64,000 nt of DNA, from assembly GCF_003573695.1 (NCBI RefSeq), contig NC_039358.1, forward strand, positions 229,661,560 to 229,725,559, written 5' to 3'. Below the pieces are notes generated by a model. The model searched no databases. It was not told where the DNA came from and saw only the letters and a list, made by a program, of their open reading frames with translations. Each line of letters begins with the position of its first letter. The first letter of the stretch is position 1. A program made the position numbers and the translations under genes. Of this stretch, positions 23,901-36,819 are shown in pieces. Source of the stretch: Papaver somniferum. Lineage: Eukaryota > Streptophyta > Magnoliopsida > Ranunculales > Papaveraceae.

Positions 23901-24289
23901 GCCACAATCGTTCATTGCGGATTAAAGAGACCAAAGAAGTAGGTAGACATACTTTCTTAGAGCAAGGCTTTGGGTTCTATAGAAATGAATTTATAACCTA
24001 AATGTACACTTTGGAGGCAAAAAAAAATGTACTGTCATCCAAGAACGGATGATGCGTATTTTGTATTCCAAATTTTTGTTAAGTGGAGGAGTATCTGTTC
24101 AAATTTTGGTGAAAATAACCAAAAATTAAAGATATTCAGGATGGGTGGCCTAATAGAATCATGCTCCAAGAAAACTACCTCAGACAAAGACAAAAAAGAA
24201 TTTAAAGATTGAGTCACAATTACTTTAAAGAATTTAGTGTTCTGTAATTTATCTGAACTCATAATGAGCTATCATTTGAGTTGGTTTTT
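23901..24289. other. Spacer between R1 and R2
   Basis: I see no gene or repeat family here beyond an A run at 24020-24028. Short frames in both directions have no recognisable content. Confidence 0.5.
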
Positions 24290-26200
24290 ACACGGGCTTG
24301 AGGTTGAGTATTAAGATTGACTACGGTCATCAATAATTGACCATGGTAAAGGACTATCCACGACGTTTTCGTTGCAAGTCTTTGCAGAGCCGTTCTTGAC
24401 TATCTTCTTGGCTCTGATCAAATCCTCTTCCTTGACTGACGCACAATCATAACGAGTTTGAAAAGGGACAGATGATGCCACTAGCGCAGTGATTGTGGCG
24501 CTGCTGGTGGGTAAAGAAGAAGAGGAGCATTAACGACTTCAAACCACACTAGCGATTGTCTCCTGAAGCCTTCAAAGAAACAACGGTTTGGCGTATGAAA
24601 TTGCTTGAAAATCTTGGAAGCTCGCAACATGATCATCCACGATGTTCTCTGAAGTTGGAGTTTAAGGGGTCATAACAATATTATGACATTGTATTACCTT
24701 GCTTGCCTCGCGTGCGGCATCATTTGATTCATGAGAGTCTAAGCAACTTCCGCCGATACTTGACTTAGGAAGAGTTTGAAAAAGGGACAGATGGTGCCAG
24801 CAACGCGGGTAAAGAAGAATTGTACCACAGCTAGCGATTGTCTCCTAAAGCCTTCAAAGAAACAACTCCCTTGGCATATGGAATTGCTTGAAAAACTTGG
24901 AAGCTCGCAGGATGATCATCCACAATGTTCTCTGAAGTTGAAGTTTAAGGGGCCATAATGATAAAGGTGGTTTCCTTAAACCACAACATAACCTTGTCTT
25001 CTCCTGCAAGGGAAAACTGATCATATATAGTCAGAACAGAAGCCTCCTAAAAGTAGAGTAAAATCGATACAAAGAGCAGCTTATAAATCTCAGCAGCGAA
25101 GAAATGCAATGTTAATATCTTGTAATCAAAGCATAAGGGAAACAATTAATTTCAGCATCTTCTAATCCAATTTTGTGGGGCAGAAAGGAACGGAATACAA
25201 CATCCCTGTGATGAATGTTCCAGATTAATTTTTTATGACTTTTACTACAGTGTTCCACATTACCAAGAAGTTCCTTGTATACATGGTGGCCAAAAATATC
25301 TACCTAGTTACATTAGTATATACGCAGACTCCGTGTCATAGGTCAAACAAGACTCACATACATAAGAATCGAGTAACAGCAACAATTAAGACAGAATCAA
25401 TGAAAATGAAAAAATAAATAGAAAACTTACAAATGATAAAGTTAACTTATTGCAATTCTGCCAGCTTGAAACGAGGGGATGAGGCGAAATCAAAAACACT
25501 TCAAACTGTCTTCTATTGGTGCAGACACAACAAGGTCCACACGAGAATCCATCCATTATGTCTTCAGCATCACAAGCATTGTTCTTAAGCTCTTTCAGCT
25601 AAATTTCTTTAATATGGTTGTCCTGAATAAAAATTGTTTTCATCTGTTCTCTAGCTGAAGTTTTTAATTGTCCATTTACTAGAACACCACATTGTAACAA
25701 TTTGAACTCTTCCCTTCAAAAACATCCAGAAGGTAACTTCTTACCTCACGAGGATCAATGATCGCTCCTATAGATTCTGCGAGATATAGAAAGGACTGTT
25801 CGTGGTATTTCCTTAGATGTCTTACACTTGCTCCTGGTACCAATACGTATAATGCAGCCTGTAATGAATATGATAAAATTAGTTGACTAATTACAAACCA
25901 TAAGGGGCTTTTTACAAATCTAGGCGAAGAGACATTGGAATTAATTAAAATTAGTCCTTAAAAGTTAATTTTGAGACTGATCTAAGTAGTTCTTTGATAC
26001 TTACTCTTCCGTTTATGCAAAAACCAGATGTGATCTGACAGATGTACTAGTGGATCATCATAGCAAGTACTTCAAATTCTTAAAAACCACCTATTTTCCG
26101 ATTCCGATCATACCGATAATCCAAATCTAGTAATTTCCCTCCCTCCTTCCAAGGGATATGAGACACAAACCCTAAATTCCATTTATAACCTTTAATATTA
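24290..26200 (-). repeat. R2 unit
   Basis: It contains the GACTATCTTCTTGGCTCTGA segment (24398-24418; minus frame RAKKIVKNGSAKT, as in R5), the AGCTCGCA..ATGATCATCC segment twice (24534-24670 and 24810-24960, an internal duplication of about 300 bp), S1 (25001-25160), S2 (25440-25600), an intact exon-like island (25745-25858) and the promoter-side segment (26085-26200). The first-exon region found intact in R5 is here interrupted by an in-frame stop near 26030. Confidence 0.65.
25745..25858 (-). CDS. Intact exon in R2
   Basis: On the minus strand an acceptor TTACAG precedes 25858 and the donor GTAAGA follows 25745. The 114 bp are exactly 38 open codons, phase 0 at both sides, encoding a segment that includes LYVLVPGASVRHLRKYHEQ and ends AIIDPRE. 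Clean splice sites, phase and open frame make a real exon, at least ancestrally. I do not recognise the protein. No matching exon was found in the other R units. Confidence 0.5.
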
Positions 26201-28096
26201 TAATTTAGTCCAAATATTTTGAGTTTAGTCCACAATGACTTATGATGACGTCATCAATTTTAAATAATATAAATATAATTTTAAAACGATCTATCTTCGA
26301 ACCGCTCATCCAAAATTCACAATGTTAATATTCGGAAACCTCTTTTCAATAGCTACAAAAAAAGTACCTATATGACCATATAATTTTCACTTTTTAAAAA
26401 ATTTAATTTTCACTTCGTTATTTATTGTGTACAAAAAGTGCACCTGCAAGAAACTTTTAAAAGTTTATGCAGTCGGTTTTTCACTTGTGCACCTACAAAA
26501 TATGCATTAAATTGGTCGTCCATATCCACCACGAGACCTACTTTTTCATGAGAATTACATTGTGCGCCAATATGTACACCCTGCAAAACATGTATGAGAC
26601 CGTTTATTCACTGCCACACACAAATTTACTTTTTCATAGAAAAATACTCTTGCATAACAATATGTTCACCCCATGCCTAGTGGTTTGAATGGGTACTCCG
26701 GAGGAAGCTTAATCTTCTTATTGTGGAATCCACCTTTGATAAATAAAAAACAAAACTCAGGAACGATTGATATGGGTAAAGCTCAAGAGTCACCCATATC
26801 AGATGAGCTAGTGACCAACAAGGATCCTTAAGTAGAGTTGAAATTTGATGTATCTTCTTATTAGACAGTATGAAACATTTAATATATCTGCAATGGTGTG
26901 CCTTCACTTCCTTCCAGAGCATAATCTAAAGGGAAGAAAAAAGTCAAAAGTAGAAGTAATAAGCATAAAACAACAAGAACACGAAGAAAAAAAAAGAAGA
27001 AAAGCAAATCCATACGGTCGGAAACTAGGAGTACATACACGTGAAAAATGAACTTCATACAAGGTGTACTGCTATCAAATAGGGTACGCATGACATTTCT
27101 CAGGTTTTCCTAGACTAACTAATTAACTCAACTCCATATCCAAAATGGTGTACAACTATGTACACATGAGAATGGTGAACAACCATGTACCATCTACAAA
27201 AATCTAACATCCACCCCACAAAACATGACATATATGTTGAGATATCACAAAGGTGTACAACTATGTACACACCTATAAATATTATTAACATCCCCAAATG
27301 TTTCATTTCATCTCCGTGTATGCTTGCCTAGACTTCTAATGTAACTTAGAAGACTACAAAAAGAGTACCCATAAAAGTTCATTTCAACTCCTGCAAATGG
27401 AAAAACACGCTAAGCTTGACAAACCAGACTTAATATTTTTTTAAGAATCAGTGCACTTTTATGTGCACCCGTATAACTGGTGTACAAGAAAATACGTCAG
27501 TTAATTCTTACTTTTAGGATTAAGCATAATCCTTAGATTAGACAGTGAACCCCATAAAATCGCATGTCCACTCAAACCGTTGGTTATGGACCGCTTAATG
27601 GAATTCGCAGGCAACATTTTTAATATGTAAAATTATGTACACATTAACAATAAACAGGTGCAGACCTATGTACACATGAAAACCATAATCTAAAGTAGTC
27701 CTTGAAGTCTGTGAAATTCGTATGACAACAACTAACAAGAACTGAGAACAGTTAAAGCTATAAGTATGACAAAGGTTCTGCAACATTCTATTATCAAGAA
27801 AGTTCAAGCATACACGGAGATGAAATGAAACATTTGTATACTAAAACTATTGTAACCTTTAGCTATTACTTGTCATGCTCCTACAAAAATTTTATGAAGA
27901 AGCAAGACATTTAAACTCATCATATACTGAAACAAATCATTAGGTAATATTGTTTTTTCCTAAATTTAATACATAATACAAAAATAAAATTTGACGTCAA
28001 AGGTGCACGACGGTATAATACAAATAACCCCATGATATTTTGCTGAGAAACAAGAAGATCTAAATTAGGTTAATAGTGGGTTAATAGGTTTTTTAC
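26201..28096. other. AT-rich region with GTGTACA-type motifs
   Basis: No gene is supported. The notable content is recurrent GGTGTACAACTATGTACACA-like words at about 27147, 27246, 27620 and 27655, many with an internal GTGTACA/TGTACAC dyad. They continue into 28380-29100. Confidence 0.5.
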
Positions 28097-28212
28097 CTAG
28101 TTTGAGCATCCTCTTTTCCTATAATTCTTTTCATAACCCAAGATATAGCAGCGTTAACACCGGTCATCACAGAAAATTCACGGGCTTGTACAAATGGACC
28201 ACTGCTAAGAAC
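28097..28212 (-). CDS. Tim17/22/23-family (HP30-like) exon, isolated
   Basis: On the minus strand the acceptor TTTGTAG precedes 28212 and the donor GTAAAA follows 28097. The 116-bp frame encodes a segment with GPFVQAREFSVMTGVN, then a VMKRIIGKED block. This matches the conserved middle of plant HP30-type proteins (Tim17/Tim22/Tim23/PMP24 family), integral membrane proteins of the chloroplast inner envelope and mitochondria that take part in import of proteins without cleavable transit peptides. The segment covers one membrane-associated stretch only. The neighbouring exons (N-terminal part, following AFGSG-type helix, C-terminal SAM domain) were not found in the window, so it is either a gene fragment captured or left by rearrangement, or an exon of a gene with very diverged partners. 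Confidence 0.65.
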
Positions 28213-31212
28213 CTACAAAAATCAAATAAACATAATCAATCGGTAAAGAAAACTTTCCCTAAAAAGAAAAGGATCAAACCAAAAACATAAGTAACCACAA
28301 AACAAAAAATTACAAAAAAATAAAATAAATACATATTTGTTGCAGGCTCAATCCCCTTCACATCCTTCTCTAAATCACCATATTATATGTGCACCAATAT
28401 GTACACTTGTACTACAGGTGCACCAATATGTATGTACACTTGTAACCCCATGCATATAACATAATGGTGTACAACTATGTACACACCATAAAAATCCAAC
28501 ATATCCAACATTTACACATTTGTATTTTCTTTGCTAAAAATCCAAAGCAACTTCTCGATGTACAATCTAGCTAGCTAATTCCAATCTTAAGCACTTGAAG
28601 AAAGAGGCTACTCAACAAAAAATATCTGAGATTGGTTGTAAACAAAAAGAGGAGCTACCATACTGTCATAAACAACTTCAACAAGAAGGGGTAATTTTAA
28701 AATTCGTAAGTTTTGAGACAGCCAATGTGGCATCAATGCACTAGTTAAAACTAGAATTAGCAATTGAATTCGGTGTGTGCAACAAATGAACACTTCTCAA
28801 CTAAATATATCAAACCAAAATATAATGAACATAGACAAATGTCTCTAAAAGATCTAAAAAAATAAAACAAGAAAATCAAAAGTTGTTAGTGTGTAAAATT
28901 ATGTATACGTTACCAATAAACAAGTGTATATCTATGCACGTACTGAAAACCTACCAGTACTCAAATACTACAATAATTAATTGTAGCTTAAAAACTATAA
29001 ATGGTGTACAAGCATATACACCTCGTATAAGAAGCACAAAAAACACAATGCACTTTTATGTGCACCGCGTATAACTGGTGTACGGGAAAATACACTTGTC
29101 TTTTACAAACTACAAGCTCATGCGGCCTAACAGTTTAGAAGTTTTTGCAGTAGAGTGGAGCTTTTCCAACATCTGTTTTACCACTGGAGTTAACATCACA
29201 AGTCATAGCTGAGCTTTTTTACAGGAGGTGACACAATAACAAGAGTAACAGCTCCTGTTGTTGGCGCACACTTTCGATAAACAGAAATTGCAGTACCTGA
29301 TTTCCAGTTGAAACAAAAACTAGAGGTCCTTATCAAAGATTTAATCCCTGATATACAATGCAAAATGCTACTTCTCTTGCAAAAATATATCCATACTATT
29401 TACCTTTTACTGAAAAAAACTCCTATGATGCAACTGAGGTACCAAGATGAAGCCTCTTACTCATGGCTGATCACCACATTCTTTACTTCAGCTACAACAA
29501 TATCACCATCTTTCCTTCCCCTATAGCATGTGAAAAGAATACACTTCTTGTCGGGATCGATCGACAGCTAGTATACTAGGTACTTATATGGGAAATGTAT
29601 CACTCCAAAACCATCTGTCAAAAGACATAAAATCAATGAACCACGCGTAAATCACACATGGTATTACAAAGATTGGTAGTTATGCAATCACAATGTTGCA
29701 GATTGATGGTATCATACTAGGTACTTATATGGGAAAAAAGCTCATAAATACTTCAACTTCATCATATAACCATAAGACAAATGAAAAAAAGAAAGAAAAT
29801 CAAACTGCATTTTGCAATCCTACTGTAATTCAAAAAAAAAAAAAAATCATAAATCAATGACAAAAATTTCACATACTTTTGTCTGTTTAGTATCGGAACC
29901 TTGTTATCTGCTAGCAAAGCTGGATCAAACACAATAGTAATCCAACCAGGATATTTCCATGATTTTTCCCCAACTATATCCCCTGTAACAAAATATTTCT
30001 TTAGGACTCGTGAACTCAAAATCAAACAAATTATCTCAATAAAAAAAAAAATAATCTATGAAGCTTGAACAATAAATGCCCAAATTGAGAAACAAACCCA
30101 AAATTAATTTCTTGAAAAACAACATTTAATTAAGATTTCACATACCTAAATTGTGGTTTTAAGCTGCTCATTTCTATCAAATCCGTTCACTGATTTGATT
30201 CGAGCATACGTTTTCTCGGTTTGAATTCCATTCGATGAGTTTTAACATACATACGCATTCAACAAAAATCAAAAACCAAAAATAAACCCGGAAGTACAAT
30301 ACGAGAAGTCAATTTGTGAAAAAATATTTTTATTACCGTAATGATACAATCATGCATGGATGAGTAATCGAACAAGAACAGGAGCAGCATTTGATTTCCA
30401 TGGAGTTGAAGAGCAGGAGAAACATTAGATTGATTCCCGTAGAGAAACTATAGATCTTATAATTTTTTAGCAACTAATCGAATTAAATCAAGATAAAAAT
30501 CTAAAGATACTCGTCTTCAGTTCATCGGCAGAAAGACCTTCTTCTTTAAAATTATCGACATGATTCTTCCAGTATTCAATCACCCTAGCCGACTAAGAAT
30601 GCGGTTTTTGGAAGAAATTTTCGTCATTGAAGAAGATCGTTTTGGACTGTACCGTTCACTAACTCCTTCTAGTTTGGGTAATTTTGGACCTCCTCCTACT
30701 AGGCTTCAAGGGACAGGACTAGATTGTCCAAAGCCGAACGTAAATGGGACGAGATATTAATTTGAAACCTGTTTTGAGACGTACTCATTTTTCTTTTAAG
30801 AAATACTCATTCATTATACTATCTAGGGTGAATTTATAAGGAGTGTCTAAAAGTACTGCAATTATATATATATATATATATATCCTTAAACAATTTAAAT
30901 TATTAAGTGTCCTTATCATTAAATTCTACAACCCTAAAACCTTATAAGAACACTAAATGGCCCATGAGACGAGATGAGGCGCGGTATTAGCCCCACATGA
31001 GTTCTAGGCATCAGCACGTGCCAAACTCGCACTGTCACCATGAGGTCCATGACCAAAAAAAAAAAGTATGGGTAATTCATCTTTTATTTGCGACGCGTGA
31101 ATTTTCTAAAATTTAATTTTAAATATTCATCGTTGAGTAAGCAATGACGTACAAGGCAACAACGTCTTTGTGCTCAAAGAATTGCAAAGGAGAAGAAGAG
31201 ATGACGACGTTA
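28213..31212. other. Gene-poor region with one weak exon candidate
   Basis: GTGTACA-type motifs run to about 29100. A weak candidate minus-strand exon lies at 29877-29982 (acceptor TTACAG, donor GTATGT, open frame including SWKYPGWITIVFDPALL), family unknown. A 22-base direct repeat TACTAGGTACTTATATGGGA occurs at about 29575 and 29715. An (AT)n run is at 30863-30883. At 30930-31020 an R-type promoter-side segment (AACACTAAATGGCCCATGAG) recurs, detached from any R body. Confidence 0.4.
30863..30883. repeat. (AT)n microsatellite
   Basis: About ten AT dinucleotides in a row. Confidence 0.9.
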
Positions 31213-31594
31213 GGCTGTCTCTAATGGGATCCAAGATACAAGATTTTGCACTGTTAAAGTGTCGTTAATCTTGCTACAGTTGCTTGGATTTCCAGAGAGT
31301 ACAATGTGCAGCTTGGATCCAAGATGAAAGTAATCCAGGAACGCGGTTTGAAACTGCGCATTGTCACTACTTTATAGAAACTCAATTCTCAGTACCATAT
31401 ACACCGTTGGATTCCTAGTCTTATTGGAAATTTAATGGTTGATAAATGATGCGATGTTTCAAATTGCGTGCCGCGCAGTTTCAAACCGCGTATGGACGTA
31501 AAATTTAGGATTTCCACTGCGGCGGCGTTGATTTTTGGTGAGGTGGATTCAACAAGAAAGATTAATCTTGCACGGACCACGATTAGACTCAGCC
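31213..31594. mobile_element. MITE-like element with nested inverted repeats
   Basis: The left end GGCTGTCTCTAATGGGATCC and the right end (reverse complement GGCTGAGTCTAATCG) are imperfect terminal inverted repeats, 11 of 13 matching. Inside is a perfect 18-bp inverted repeat, CGCGGTTTGAAACTGCGC at 31342-31359 and its complement at 31473-31490. The length of 382 bp and lack of ORF fit a MITE. The superfamily is uncertain because no clear target duplication is visible. Confidence 0.5.
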
Positions 31595-31619
31595 TTTAAT
31601 GTGTCATCACTTTTACGAT

Positions 31620-33080
31620 TTGATTGGCAAGAGCCTGAGGTGTGAGACTAGCTTCACCAAGTGCGTGCACTTGTTAATATGGCTACTAGATCTCTTCATT
31701 AGAAAGACAACCAGTTGAGAATGAAAGAAAGGATTCGACAAAGGTCAACTCACATTGACCAAGGTCAAGGGGAAAACCCTTTTACCTTAATGTGATTCAT
31801 AAGCAACTACATAATGAGATGATTAACTTTTAGGTGATCAAATTTAGAAGCACATACATAAATTAACTACTACAAAGGCTGAAATACTGTGAGCAAATTC
31901 AGCTATTATGAGTGTGTTCTGACGACTCAGGGTTCATCGACTTCTTCCGGTTTTGGATTAAGAATCAATATCTTTACCATTACTTGCCGATATCTTAGCA
32001 ATTTGCAACTGTGTATTCGCTATGATTTCAGTTCTTTTAAGATCCATTTCACCTTTCTTAGCCTCTGCTTGCACACTGCTCAATAGCAAAACCCAATAAT
32101 ATGACATTGTATTACCTTGCTTGCCTGGCGTACAGCATCATTTGATTCATGTGAGTCTAGACAACTTCCACCCATATTTGGTTGAGGAGGAGTTTGAGAA
32201 GGGGCAGATGAAGGCAGCAGCGGCGGTGGTAGTGGTGCTGCTAGTAGGTAAAGAAGAAGAGGGGCATTAAGAATTGTAGCAGTAGTAGTGGGAGCAGTTA
32301 GACGACTTCGAACCACAGGTAGCATTCTTCTCCTGAAGCCTTCAAAGAAACATCAGTCTTCGCATATGGAATAGCTTGAAAATCTTGGAAGCTCGCAGCA
32401 TGATCATCCACAATTTTTTCTGAAGTTGAAGTTTTCATTATACCACAACAGAACTTTGCTTTCTTCTGCAAGGGAAAATTGATCATAGTCAGAAGCCTTT
32501 GAAATGTATATTAAATTCCTTACAAAGAGCAGCTAATAAATCTCAACAGAAAAAGAAATTTAATGTTATCATTTTGTAATCCAAGCATAAGAGAAACAAA
32601 TGAGTTAAAGCAAGAATGTCCAGGTGAGAAGTCTCCATTTGATTGATATCTTCTAATCCAATTTTACGTAGCAGCAAGGAGAGAAATACAGCATCCCTCT
32701 GTTCAATGTTCCACATTATCAAGAAGTTCCTAATGTACGTGGCGGCCATTGATTTCGACCTAGTTACATTAGTGTACATCCAGAGTCTGTGTAATAACTC
32801 AAACAGGACTTTGAAGTTGAAACATGTACATACTGCAACAGAACTTACTAATGAGAGGAGAAGTCATTACTGCAACCATATCACTGATAATTCAGCCAGC
32901 TTGAAACGGAATCGAAGGATAAAGAGATATCAAAAATACGTCAAACAGTTTATATTCATCCATTATATCATCGCATACTGCTCCTGAATGGTGATCCAAT
33001 CTCTACAAAAACAACAAGTTTTGCTCTTCTTGTGCCAAAATTTATTCCTTGGTACTTTCTGCAAATCTGCCAATTGGAAA
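31620..33080 (-). repeat. R3 unit
   Basis: It contains the 3'-side block (GAAGCACATACATAAATTAA at about 31847, shared with R4 and R5), the segment with AGCTCGCAGCATGATCATCC (32390), S1 (32460-32720) and S2 (32850-32990). A minus frame at 32298-32486 is open across the AGCTCGCA segment and includes MKTSTSEKIVDDHAASFQDF; equivalents in R2 and R4 are interrupted. The promoter side is missing, probably cut off by the hAT element at 33136. Confidence 0.6.
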
Positions 33081-33135
33081 GAAATTTATTAGAAAAAACT
33101 ATCAAAGCCATAGGAGATCCAAATAGGGTGATAAG

Positions 33136-36100
33136 CTGTGAAGCACGGACACATCAGATTCGTTTCCGTGTCCGTGTCGGACGCACTATGGACACATGAC
33201 GCGGCCACGACGCCCACACGACGCGTGTCGGACGCATCAAAATCCGTGTCCTCACTTGACGCACGTTGGACGCACATTGGACACACATCGGACACACTCG
33301 GACGCACGTCGGACGCATATGTTACCCTCTATCTTAAATTCCAAAAAAAAAAAAAAATTTATCAAAACTCATCTCTCTCTCTCGTCTATCTTCTACTCTC
33401 AGAACTCAGAAGAATACCCCTTCCCACAGTCTCCCTCACCTTTACTCTTCTCTTCTCAGATCTAAGTTGATCATCCGAAAATCAACTTATTTAGTTTTTT
33501 ACAATCATTTTCTAGTTGTTATGGCTTTATCTCGTAGTTGTTTACATTGAATTTGAAGGTATGTTCTCTTTCTTTACTCTCCCTCCTTCTTCCTTCTGAT
33601 TTGCATGATTTTGTTGAGTTATTGATTTTTTGTTCTATTTTCAATCTATTGTGAATTTGGGTTGTTGCTGTATTTGGTGAATTTAGGTTTTGTTTTGATT
33701 TTAGTGGTGGGGATCATGTGTATTGTCTACTGTGTAGGTTTTAGGGTTTTTTTTGGGGCCTTTGGGGGCATTTTTGGTCGTTCATTGAATTTGAGCTTTA
33801 TATATAATACTTATAATTTATCTTTTAATTTTCTGCTTGTATTTTGATGGCTATCATCTCTTTAATTTTGATGCAGATAGCCAGATATGAACGAAGAGGT
33901 TTTAAGCACTACTCCGCTATGGAGATATGTGACTAAGAAGGATAAAGTTAAAGGTGGTGGTAATTGGAATTTTGTATGTAACCACTGTCAAGTTCCATAT
34001 TCGGGTTCATATTCAAGAGTGAAAGCACATTTGTTAAAGATTCCAGGCTCTGGAATTAGAATATGTCCAAAGGTCAGAGAACATAAACTTCAGGAAATGA
34101 AACAATTGAGTGATGAAGCTGAGGCCAGAGCAAAAGCATCTAAGTTTAAAAGTGTGCCTCTGCCAACATGTGGATCAGGTAGTGGTTCTTCTTTTGCGTC
34201 AAATTCTTCATCACTTGTTGAAGATCCTAGGAAGAAGAAAGAGGGGTTGAGAGCCCAATAGAGAAATTGTATAATGCTGCCAGACGTGAAGAAATGGATA
34301 GCATAATTGCACGGTTTTTTATGCAGCTGGCTTGCCGTTCCATCTTGCTAGGTGTCCATATTATAAAGTTGCATTTAATTTGGCTACATCAGATAGTAAA
34401 AGCATTCAAGGTTATATTCCGCCGGGTTATAATAAACTAAGAACAACTCTTTTACGGAAGGAAAGAGAACATGTTGAGAAAGAGCTAGAACCAATTAAGA
34501 GCACTTGGAAAGAAAAAGGTGTGAGTATTGTGACCGATGGATGGACCGACGAACAACGAAGACCCCTCATGAACTTTATGGCTGTTTCAGAGGCTGGTGC
34601 AATGTTTATTAAAGCAGTCAACACTCAAGGGTCAGTGAAGGACAAAGAGTACATTTCTAAGTTGATCATTGAGACAATTACGGAAGTTGGGCATCAGAAT
34701 GTTGTGCAAGTAATCACGGACAATGCACCAGTTTGTAAGAGTGCAGGGCTACTTGTAGAAGGTCAGTTTAAACACATTTTTTGGACTCCATGTGTAGTCC
34801 ACACACTAAACCTTGCTTTAAAAATATATGTCATCCGAGAGATATTCGAACTAATGTTTTAGTATATGAAGGGTGTGCTTGGATTAGTGAAATTATTGCT
34901 GAGGTGGTACTGATCAGAAACTTCATCACTAAACATTCCATGAGATTAGCCATGTTTAATGAACATGTGGAGTTAAAATTATTCACACTTGCAGAGACAC
35001 GTTTTGCCTCTAGTATTATAATGCTTCAAAGATTTAAAGATGTGAAGCAAGGACTCCGTAACTTGGTAATTTGCAATCAATGGTCATCATATAAAGATGA
35101 TGATCCTAATCAAGCATTGTTTATAAAAGAGAAGTTGTTGGATGATGATTGGTGGAACACTTTGCAGTATGTTATTGATTTTACAAAACCTATCATAGAA
35201 ATGCTTAGATTATGCGACACAGACGAGCCTTGTCTTCACTTGGTTTATGAAAGGTGGGATCGAATGATAGATGAGGTAAAGAGCATTATACATCGCCACG
35301 AGGGCTTACAAGAATATGATATTTCACCATTTCATATGGTGGTGGACGGGATTTTAACAGATCGTTGGAGTAAAAGTAGCACACCGCTTCACTCTTTGGC
35401 ACATTCATTGAACCCAAGGTATGTATGACAGTGTAAAATATGCAATCGCTTATTTATATTTTCTGGTCAGTTGAGTTAAATGTTAAAAAAATTTATACTA
35501 AAATCATAATTGAAACAACATAGGTATTATAGTCGTCAGTGGCTTGATGAACGTCCAGGGCGTGTTCCACCACATAGAGATCTTTTGATTGCAGGTCAAA
35601 GATTGAAGTGTTTCGAGAGGTATTACGATGCGGATGAGTTAAGAGAAGTTAACATTGAGTATGCTAAGTTTTCATCTTGCCGTGAAGAATTTGCAAATGC
35701 AAATACCATAAATGATAGATGGAGTATGAATCCTTATGTGTGGTGGGTTACTTATGGGGTGTATGCTCCTTTACTTCAGCAAAAAGCACTCATGTTGCTT
35801 GGCCAACCTTGTTCATCTTCTTGTAGTGAGAGAAACTGGAGTACGTATAGTTTCATAAATTCTGTGAAGAGAAAAAAATTACTCCACAAAGAGGTGAAGA
35901 TTTGGTATTTGTTCATACTAATCTTCGTCTCTTATCAAGACGAAGCCCAGAATACTTGCTAGGGGATACAAGAATGTGGGACATTGGAGGTGATTCTTTT
36001 GATACTATGGAGGGTACTGTTGGTGTACTTGAAGTTGCTGATCTTTCTCTTAATGAGCCAGAGATGGAACGCATGATATTGGATGATAATGAAGCTAATG

Positions 36101-36805
36101 TGGAGGAGCTATACCCCCTGGTTTGACTGTTGACGTTATTTTTTGGTGACCAGGTAACTGTCCATCTCCTTGATCTGTTTTATTCTAAAATTTTAGTTAC
36201 TATCATGCCAATTCTTTGTTTTATGATGTGAATTCCCCCTGAAATTTGTGTTTAAACTGACCTTCTACAAGTAGCCCTGCACTCTTACAAACTCTGGCAA
36301 CTTTCATTTATGCCAATTCTTTGTTTTAAATTTCTACAGCTGGATCCTGGATGTAGCGGCATTCACATCATACTTGGAGGATCCTTGTTTTTTGGGCTAG
36401 TATTTGGTTCATGAAGTTGCGCTGTTGCGGGAAGGACTTCACTCCCCTTTGCGAAGCCTTCTAATTTTTTGTTGATATGTATATATATAGACTAGTAAAT
36501 GTCGCGGAAAGGACTTTACTCCCTTTTGCAAAGCCTTCTAATTTTTTGTTGATATGTATATATAGACTAGTAAATATCTATATAACCTTTTGTTGATAAT
36601 GGATATCTATGTTCTCCTGGAAGGCTGGAACATTTAGACAGGTAAATGCTTAATCTTTTATGTTAGGAATGGGGACAAACATATATAATTTAATGAAAAT
36701 ATTTATATATATACGTGTCCGTGTCCTAGTATTTTGAGAAATTGCCGGTCCTCGTGTCCGTGTCGTGTCGTGTCCGTGTCCGTGTCGTGTGTCGGTGCTT
36801 CCCAG
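33136..36805 (+). mobile_element. hAT element with CTGTGAAGCAC ends
   Basis: The left end CTGTGAAGCACGGACAC and the reverse complement of the right end CTGGGAAGCACCGACAC match at 15 of 17 positions. Both ends are followed inward by many GTGTCCGTGTC/CGGACGCA words (33160-33320 and 36715-36795), a subterminal repeat field. The 8-bp flanks GTGATAAG and GTTCCAAG agree at 5 of 8, so any target duplication has decayed. A transposase gene with a 5' leader intron (about 33559-33876, GTATGT to GCAG) lies between. Confidence 0.75.
33887..36126 (+). pseudogene. hAT transposase (BED, DUF659, hATC), frameshifted
   Basis: hAT transposases cut and paste the element in the nucleus. Exon 1 begins with a BED zinc finger (residues about 12-58: FVCNHCQVPYSGSYSRVKAH...C). 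After frame breaks near 34245 and 34318 comes the DUF659 part with VTDGWTDEQRRPL and VITDNAPVCKSAG, then the TPCVVHTLNLAL motif. Another shift near 34820 leads to the alpha-helical middle (34781-35418). A clean GT-AG intron at 35419-35523 joins LNPR to YYSRQW. The C-terminal dimerisation domain follows, with CSSSCSERNWSTYSFI, and a shift in an A run near 35875 moves the rest (VFVHTNLRLLSRRSPEYLL, acidic tail) into the last frame, ending at 36126. At least four frame breaks make it inactive. The intron and domain order are as in other plant hAT genes. Confidence 0.85.
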
Positions 36806-36819
36806 GTTCCAAGGATAGC

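Noticed and set aside
30560..30760. 66-residue plus-strand ORF
   Set aside because: No recognisable domain, splice context or copy elsewhere in the window supports it.
33138..33470. Overlapping Thr/Arg/Asp-rich ORFs at the left end of the hAT element
   Set aside because: They come from the CGGACGCA/GTGTCCGTG subterminal repeats, which keep frames open by chance.
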